Source: DAIDJM01 sp964250215
GTDB taxonomy: Bacteria > Pseudomonadota > Alphaproteobacteria > Acetobacterales > Acetobacteraceae
NCBI GenBank assembly: GCA_964250215.1
Contig: CAXUEX010000053.1
Span: forward strand, 1-17,482
Reading direction: 5' to 3'
Length of the DNA: 17,482 nt
Part shown: piece after piece, positions 13,099-17,482 of the stretch
How the letters are laid out: every line of letters begins with the position of its first letter
How positions within the stretch are numbered: position 1 is the first letter of the stretch
Program-made: the position numbers and the translations under genes
The notes under the pieces: generated by a model
Database searches by the model: none
The model's input: only the letters and a program-made list of their open reading frames with translations
Told to the model about the DNA's origin: nothing

Positions 13099-14525
13099 TT
13101 CGCCAGCTCCGCTTCCATCCTGGAGGGGCTTGGAGCGGCGGGCGGGGAGGCGCGCAAGCCCAGGATCGCGCGCAGACCGGGCTGTGCATTCTGCAGAACC
13201 AACGTGCCATCGTGCAGTTGCGCCACCGCCTGCACCAGCGCGAGCCCTAACCCGGAGCCCGGCGTGCTGCGCGCCTGCTCGCCGCGGAAGAAGCGTTCGG
13301 TGGCGCGGCCCCGATCGGCTTCGGGAATGCCCGGACCGCGATCCGTAATCTCGATCTGCGCGGTGGCACCGGCGCGGCGCGCCGTTAGCCGCACCTCTCC
13401 ACCACTCGGCGAAAACTTGATCGCGTTGTCGAGCAAATTTGCCACGGCCTGCTGCACCAGCTCGCGATCGCCGAACACCGGCAACGTATCCGGAACGTTC
13501 AAGCGCAGCTGCAATCCGCGCTCCTCGGCCAGCGCGCCATAAAGGTCGGCCAAATCGGCCAGCAGCGGTCCTAGATCGACATCGGCGAACGCAGCGCGGC
13601 GCGCCCCGGCCTCGATCTCGGCAATTCGCATCAGCGCCTGGAACACGGCGGTAATGCCGTCGAGATCGGCCACCGCACGGTCCACGGCGGCGCGCAACTC
13701 CGCCTCGCCATGGGCGTGCACCGCCGCGTCTTCCAGCCGAGCCCGCGCACGAGCGACCGGCGTGCGCAAATCGTGTGCAATCGAATTGCTGATCTCGCGC
13801 ACACCGTCCATCAGCCGGCCGATCCGGTCCAGCATCGTGTTGATCGCCTCGGCCATGCGGTCGAACTCGTCGCCACGCCCCGATCGGCGCACGCGCTCGC
13901 CGAGTTCGCCGCGCGCGATCGCCGCGGCTGTGGCCGATACATCGGCGACCATGCGGCGGAAAAGGTTGCGCAGCACAAGGCCGCCCACCAACCCGAGAAG
14001 GGCCACCAGCACGGCCGAGGAGACCAGGGTGCTACGTAACAACTCCCGCAACTGCGCTGTCCCCCGCACGTCGCGTCCCACGAGCAGGCGGAAGCCCCCG
14101 GGCAGATCGAAGATGCGGAACTCGCACAGCGATTTTTGCCCGGCCCGCGAAACCTGCGCCTGGTAGAAAACTTCTGGCGCGGTTCCCGGCGGCAGCGCGT
14201 CGGTGACATTGCCGGCGATCCAGCGCGGCGGCATTCCGAGTTGGTTAAAGGTGAGCTGGTAAATCGCATCGTCGTCCACGTTCTCTTCCAGCCGTTGATC
14301 GATGGTGAGACGTAGTTGCGGCACGCCGCCCGAGGACCAGACTTCCGACAGATTCTGCGCATCGAGGTTGATTGCCGCCTGCACCTGCCGCGAGAGCAGG
14401 TCGGTGGTGGACCACCAAAGAAAGAAGACGAGCGCGAAAGCCGAAAGCGCAAAAAGCAGCCCGTACACGGCTGCCAATCGCAAGCTGGCCGAGCGCAGAA
14501 TAGGCCCCGACCGCCGCCACCTCAT
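13095..14525 (-). CDS. Sensor histidine kinase (HAMP type)
   Basis: A 476-residue protein from the ATG at 14525; the open frame runs to 14729 but would overlap the regulator gene. Membrane helices at ~15-38 and ~166-187 enclose a periplasmic sensor part of about 125 residues with no recognised domain. Next come a HAMP linker (~188-240), the phospho-acceptor His251 in SNSIAHDLRTPVARAR, the N-box NLLDNAIKFS (363-372), G1 DRGPGIP (395-401) and G2 GSGLGLALV (423-431). All catalytic boxes are intact. It should autophosphorylate on His251 and pass phosphate to the regulator encoded just upstream. The RR-HK-secreted protein order, and htrA in front, suggest that it senses envelope or protein-folding stress; the ligand is unknown. 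Confidence 0.9.
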   Translation of the reverse strand: MRWRRSGPILRSASLRLAAVYGLLFALSAFALVFFLWWSTTDLLSRQVQAAINLDAQNLSEVWSSGGVPQLRLTIDQRLEENVDDDAIYQLTFNQLGMPPRWIAGNVTDALPPGTAPEVFYQAQVSRAGQKSLCEFRIFDLPGGFRLLVGRDVRGTAQLRELLRSTLVSSAVLVALLGLVGGLVLRNLFRRMVADVSATAAAIARGELGERVRRSGRGDEFDRMAEAINTMLDRIGRLMDGVREISNSIAHDLRTPVARARARLEDAAVHAHGEAELRAAVDRAVADLDGITAVFQALMRIAEIEAGARRAAFADVDLGPLLADLADLYGALAEERGLQLRLNVPDTLPVFGDRELVQQAVANLLDNAIKFSPSGGEVRLTARRAGATAQIEITDRGPGIPEADRGRATERFFRGEQARSTPGSGLGLALVQAVAQLHDGTLVLQNAQPGLRAILGLRASPPAAPSPSRMEAELAK

Positions 14526-14541
14526 TGTGAAAAAAGTTCCT

Positions 14542-14566
14542 TGGTTCTTTCTTTCAAGAAGAACCA
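14542..14566 (-). terminator. Hairpin with T-run between regulator and kinase genes
   Basis: In the 62-base gap between the regulator stop and the kinase start, an 8-bp perfect stem (TGGTTCTT with AAGAACCA, 9-base loop) is followed on the minus strand by AGGAAC and then six T residues (14535-14530). It could be an attenuator or partial intrinsic terminator that lowers kinase output relative to the regulator, with the T-run 6 bases from the stem weakening it. The sequence also resembles a GGTTCTTT/AAAGAACC hairpin that I recall as common between genes in Acetobacteraceae; copy number was not checked. Confidence 0.4.
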
Positions 14567-14587
14567 CCCTTCCTTTTGCTTGCGTAT

Positions 14588-15268
14588 CTACGCATCCGGC
14601 CGCAGCATATACCCCGCGTTCCGAATCGTATGGATCAGCGCACCCGGGAACGGTTTGTCGATCTTCTGCCGCAAGCGGGAGACGTGCACGTCGATCACAT
14701 TTGTCTGTGGATCGAAATGATAGTCCCACACGCCTTCCAGCAACATGGTGCGTGTCACCACTTGGCCGGCGTGCCGCATCAGGTATTCCAGCAGCCGGAA
14801 TTCGCGAGGCTGCAGATCGATTTTCTGTCCAGCGCGTCGCACCGCGCGCGAGAGCAGGTCCATCTCCAGATCGCCGACCGTAAGCTTGGTTGGCGGCCCT
14901 TCGGCTTTGCCGCGTCGCGTCAGCGCCTCAACGCGCGCCATCAGCTCGGAAAACGCGAACGGCTTGGTCAGGTAATCGTCGCCGCCAGCCTTGAGTCCAG
15001 CCACCCGATCGTCCACTTGGCTGAGCGCCGACAGCAGCAGAACCGGCGTTGAATTGTTCTGAGCACGCAGAGTCTCCAGCAGCCGCAGGCCATCGATTCC
15101 GCCTGGCAACATGCGGTCGAGGATGATGGCGTCGAACGCCTCGCTCGCGGCCATGAACAAGCCGTCGCGGCCGTTCTCGGAATGCTCCACCACATGCCCT
15201 GCCTCGCGCAGGCCCTTGGCGACAAAGCCCGCCACGGTTGGATCGTCTTCCACCAGCAGAATACGCAA
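14588..15268 (-). CDS. OmpR/PhoB-type response regulator
   Basis: A 226-residue protein from the TTG at 15268, which has the purine-rich AAGGGGGG just upstream and gives the canonical start of the fold, RILLVEDD; the frame extends to 15352 but would overlap the protease gene. The receiver domain has Asp8 and Asp9, phospho-acceptor Asp51 in IILDRMLPGGIDG, Ser80 in LLLSAL, and Lys102 in YLTKPF. The C-terminal winged helix (~125-226) shows LQPREFRLLEYLMRHAGQVVTRTMLLEGVW and the VIDVHVSRLRQKID recognition helix, ending IHTIRNAGYML. It is a DNA-binding transcription factor activated by phosphorylation, surely paired with the adjacent kinase. It follows the protease gene by 10 bases and so probably regulates its own operon. 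Confidence 0.92.
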   Translation of the reverse strand: MRILLVEDDPTVAGFVAKGLREAGHVVEHSENGRDGLFMAASEAFDAIILDRMLPGGIDGLRLLETLRAQNNSTPVLLLSALSQVDDRVAGLKAGGDDYLTKPFAFSELMARVEALTRRGKAEGPPTKLTVGDLEMDLLSRAVRRAGQKIDLQPREFRLLEYLMRHAGQVVTRTMLLEGVWDYHFDPQTNVIDVHVSRLRQKIDKPFPGALIHTIRNAGYMLRPDA

Positions 15269-15278
15269 CGTTCCCCCC

Positions 15279-16337
15279 TTACTCGGCTGGATCCTCGGGG
15301 GCGGGCTCGGGCGGCCGGCGGCCCACCACCACGGAGATGTCCAGGCTCCCATTTTGCCTGTGCACGCGCAAATGCGCCGTGCTGCCGGGGTCCACGGCGG
15401 ATACCGCGCGGATCAGCGCCCGCCCGTCCTCCACACGCTCGCCGTTGATCGCCGTGACTACGTCCCCCGCGTGCAGCCCGGAATGCGCCGCCGGGCCACC
15501 GCGCGTAACCTCCGCGATCGCCGCCCCGGGCCGGTGCCGCCCGGTATCCAGAACCACGCCCAGCCAGCCACGATCGACGTGCCCGGTGCTGAGCAGCTTA
15601 TCCACCACCGGAACAACAATTTCCGAGGGAATGGCAAAGCCGATGCCCACGGAGGCGCCGGTGGGCGAAACCAGGGCGGTGTTCAGCGCCACCACCTCCC
15701 CACTCATGTTGAAGGTGGGACCGCCGGAATTGCCAGGATTGATCGGCGCGTCGAGCTGGAAGAAATCATCGAACGGTCCGGCGCCGATCTCGCGCCCGCG
15801 CGCCGAGACGATCCCGGCCGTGACGGAGCCGCCGAGCCCGAAGGGGTTGCCCGCCGCCAGAATCCAATCTCCCACCTGCACCTGCCGCGAATCACCCCAT
15901 CGCACCGAGGGCAGAGGGTATCCGGCGTTCACCTTGATAACCGCGATGTCGGTCAGCTCGTCCGCACCCAGGAATTTTGCCGGCAGTTCGGTGCCGTCGG
16001 TGAGCGAGACCACGATCCGGTCGGCCCGGCCCACCACGTGGTTGTTGGTCACGATCAGCCCCGAGGGATCGATGATGAAGCCGGAACCGGCGCCGGTCAT
16101 CGGCTCGCGCCGCGCGTGCAGCCGGTCGCGGAACGTTTTCTCGAACGGCGTGCCGCGCAGCTCTGGCGGCATCTGCGCTTGCGCTTCGGTATCCGGCAGG
16201 CGCACCGCGATGTTCACCACGGCGGGCGTGACGCGACGCACGAGCGGCGCGAAGGTCAGCGGACCGGACGGGACAAGCGGCTGCGCCGCAACCGGCGCCG
16301 TCGCCAACATCCCACAAACCACGAATGCGCGGATCAT
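15279..16337 (-). CDS. HtrA/Deg-family periplasmic serine protease
   Basis: A 352-residue protein. ATG at 16337 opens a signal peptide, MIRAFVVCGMLATAPVAAQ; no strong ribosome binding site is seen. The trypsin-like domain has the full triad: His100 in IVTNNHVV, Asp130 in LTDIAVIKV, and Ser204 in NPGNSGGPTFN. GNPFGLGGSVTAGIVSARGR precedes the active-site loop. Only one PDZ domain follows (~255-340: RGWLGV, then a segment around GLHAGDVVTAING), so the layout is closer to DegS or HhoA-type proteins than to two-PDZ DegP. It would degrade or refold damaged proteins in the periplasm. It lies 10 bases upstream of the regulator gene and 54 bases after hrpB, and is probably the first member of the stress operon. 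A trimeric assembly is expected from the family. Confidence 0.92.
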   Translation of the reverse strand: MIRAFVVCGMLATAPVAAQPLVPSGPLTFAPLVRRVTPAVVNIAVRLPDTEAQAQMPPELRGTPFEKTFRDRLHARREPMTGAGSGFIIDPSGLIVTNNHVVGRADRIVVSLTDGTELPAKFLGADELTDIAVIKVNAGYPLPSVRWGDSRQVQVGDWILAAGNPFGLGGSVTAGIVSARGREIGAGPFDDFFQLDAPINPGNSGGPTFNMSGEVVALNTALVSPTGASVGIGFAIPSEIVVPVVDKLLSTGHVDRGWLGVVLDTGRHRPGAAIAEVTRGGPAAHSGLHAGDVVTAINGERVEDGRALIRAVSAVDPGSTAHLRVHRQNGSLDISVVVGRRPPEPAPEDPAE

Positions 16338-16391
16338 CGCGCGAGAAATGCCACGCGGCGGCGGCGCAAGAAAGCCTCACGCGCACCGGCC

Positions 16392-17482
16392 TTACTTCCG
16401 CGCGGCGGACGCGGGATTTTCCGGCCAATCGTGCTTCGGGTACCGGCCACGCATGTCGCGCCGTGCATCGACCCAGCCGCCGGCCCAGAACCGCGCGATG
16501 TCGGATGTCACCGCGATCGGCCGGCCGGCCGGCGAAAGCAACGCCAGTTGCAGCTTCAGGCGGCCACCCACCAGCAGCGGAGTCTCCGTCAGCCCGTAGA
16601 AGGTTTGCGCCCGCGCCGCGACTACAGGCACAGGTTGCGTGTAGTCGATCGGCGCACGGCCACCGGGCAGCTCCAGTTCGGGCGGCATTTCTTGGTCAAG
16701 CCTTGCCAGGCTGCCATAGCCTAGAACGTCCCGCAGCACGCCCGTCAGATCGAGCGTTTGCACGTCCGCCAGCCGGCGCGCGCCCAGCAGGTGAGGCGCC
16801 AACCAGTCCTGCACCGAAGCGGCCAGCGCCGCATCCGAAAAATCGGCAAAGGCCGGATCGAAGCCGCGCATTCTGGCCGCGCGTGCCTGCAACTGCCGCG
16901 CGGGCCCGGTCCATCGCAATCGCGCCAAATCTCGCCCCAGCACATCCGCGAGCGTCGCGGCCGCCGCCTCGGGCGCGGCCGGCACCATCCGATCTTCCAG
17001 CACCAGGGCGCCGAAGCGGCGGCGGCGGCGGGAAAACACGCCGCCGGATGCTGGATCGAAACCGTGTTCCAGAGCCTCCGTCACTTGGGCCGCCACGGTT
17101 TCCGGCAAATTGTCGGGATCGAGCGGCGCCGCCATGCGGATGGCCGCCGACGCCTTCAGCTCCAACGCACCGACCGCGAGCAGCGGCGCGTTTGCCAACC
17201 TGTCGGTCACTGGCAGCCGCGCCCCGCCGCCGCCCGATAGCCGAAAGCTGCCCGGCTCGCCGCGGCGCTGCGCGATTCGGTCCGGGAATGCGGCGGCCAG
17301 CAGCATGCCGGGATCGCCGGAAGGGGCCGCACCCGTGCCCAGGCGCTGCCGGAAGCGCGCGGCCGATTGCCGGATTTGCGCCGTGCCGTCCCGCCCCGCC
17401 ATTACCGCCGCAAGCCGCGCTGCGATATCGGCACCCGCCTCCGGCCGCGGATCGCGCGCCTCCAGCAGGGCCGCGATATCGC
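16392..17482 (-). CDS. hrpB: ATP-dependent helicase HrpB, C-terminal part
   Basis: The frame is open to the right edge, so the DEAH helicase domains lie outside the window and only the C-terminal ~363 residues are seen. The visible part begins DIAALLEARDPRPEAGADIA and includes MLLAAAFPDRIAQRRGEPGSFRLSGGGGARL, which is typical of HrpB and HrpA-like DExH proteins. It ends with the diagnostic HrpB C-terminal block: LLSPAGRPIAVTSDIARFWAGGW, DARRDMRGRYPKHDWPENP. HrpB is a putative RNA helicase of the DEAH group; in Escherichia coli it is non-essential and its substrate is unknown. The protease gene follows 54 bases downstream on the same strand, so read-through is possible. Confidence 0.93.
   Translation of the reverse strand, partial: DIAALLEARDPRPEAGADIAARLAAVMAGRDGTAQIRQSAARFRQRLGTGAAPSGDPGMLLAAAFPDRIAQRRGEPGSFRLSGGGGARLPVTDRLANAPLLAVGALELKASAAIRMAAPLDPDNLPETVAAQVTEALEHGFDPASGGVFSRRRRRFGALVLEDRMVPAAPEAAAATLADVLGRDLARLRWTGPARQLQARAARMRGFDPAFADFSDAALAASVQDWLAPHLLGARRLADVQTLDLTGVLRDVLGYGSLARLDQEMPPELELPGGRAPIDYTQPVPVVAARAQTFYGLTETPLLVGGRLKLQLALLSPAGRPIAVTSDIARFWAGGWVDARRDMRGRYPKHDWPENPASAARK

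Noticed and set aside
13098..14729. Extended kinase frame starting at 14729
   Set aside because: The extra 68 residues would overlap the response regulator gene by about 140 bases and show no membrane or sensor features. The ATG at 14525 gives a normal N-terminus with the first membrane helix near residue 15.
15111..16724. Long + strand open frames of 537 and 453 codons
   Set aside because: They lie opposite the response regulator, HtrA protease and hrpB genes, all of which show intact motifs on the minus strand. The + strand products are Arg/Pro/Ser-rich and resemble nothing.

Overview
The window is GC-rich and reads like an alphaproteobacterial chromosome, most probably Acetobacteraceae. 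That placement is an inference from base composition, the gene families present and the style of the tail proteins. It has three parts: the right end of a prophage-like element, a block of ordinary housekeeping and catabolic genes, and a stress-response operon with an IS630-family insertion at its distal end.

Positions 1-6579, all on the + strand, hold the distal end of a prophage or phage-like element. In order these are a glycine-rich tail protein (cut by the window edge), a tail-adaptor-like protein, a 756-residue beta-helix tail spike, a coiled-coil protein with a C-terminal membrane segment, a small exported protein, an exported SGNH hydrolase, a small holin-like membrane protein and a small lipoprotein. 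The block stops next to the 3' end of a minus-strand tRNA-Pro(CGG) at 6613-6689. This is the usual geometry for integration into a tRNA 3' end. The integrase and the other attachment site are not in the window.

Positions 6739-10709, on the - strand, hold host genes. In transcription order they are a flavin monooxygenase of the Baeyer-Villiger type, a DUF2721 membrane protein, an enoyl-CoA hydratase/isomerase-like protein resembling PaaG, an unrecognised single-pass membrane protein and a YggT-family protein. The first three are packed as an operon, with a 5 bp gap and then a short overlap. A palindromic intergenic repeat lies between the membrane protein and yggT. A divergent + strand gene for an exported DUF4142 protein follows at 10850-11452.

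Positions 11735-12781 are an IS630-family element. It has two overlapping transposase frames joined at a run of eight A residues, imperfect terminal inverted repeats and flanking TA dinucleotides. It sits exactly at the stop codon of the last gene of the next operon, and the stop codon is regenerated.

Positions 12781-17482, on the - strand, run hrpB (5' part outside the window), an HtrA/Deg serine protease, an OmpR-type response regulator, a HAMP-type sensor histidine kinase and a small secreted two-cysteine protein. Protease, regulator, kinase and secreted protein are spaced 10 bp, 62 bp and -4 bp apart. They look like one envelope-stress unit: a periplasmic protease, its likely regulator pair, and a periplasmic accessory protein coupled to the kinase. 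The most noteworthy points are this four-gene operon, the SGNH hydrolase with a repeated module inserted into its catalytic domain, the run of signal-peptide proteins in the phage tail block, and the tRNA junction. No CRISPR array or clearly new defence system was seen.
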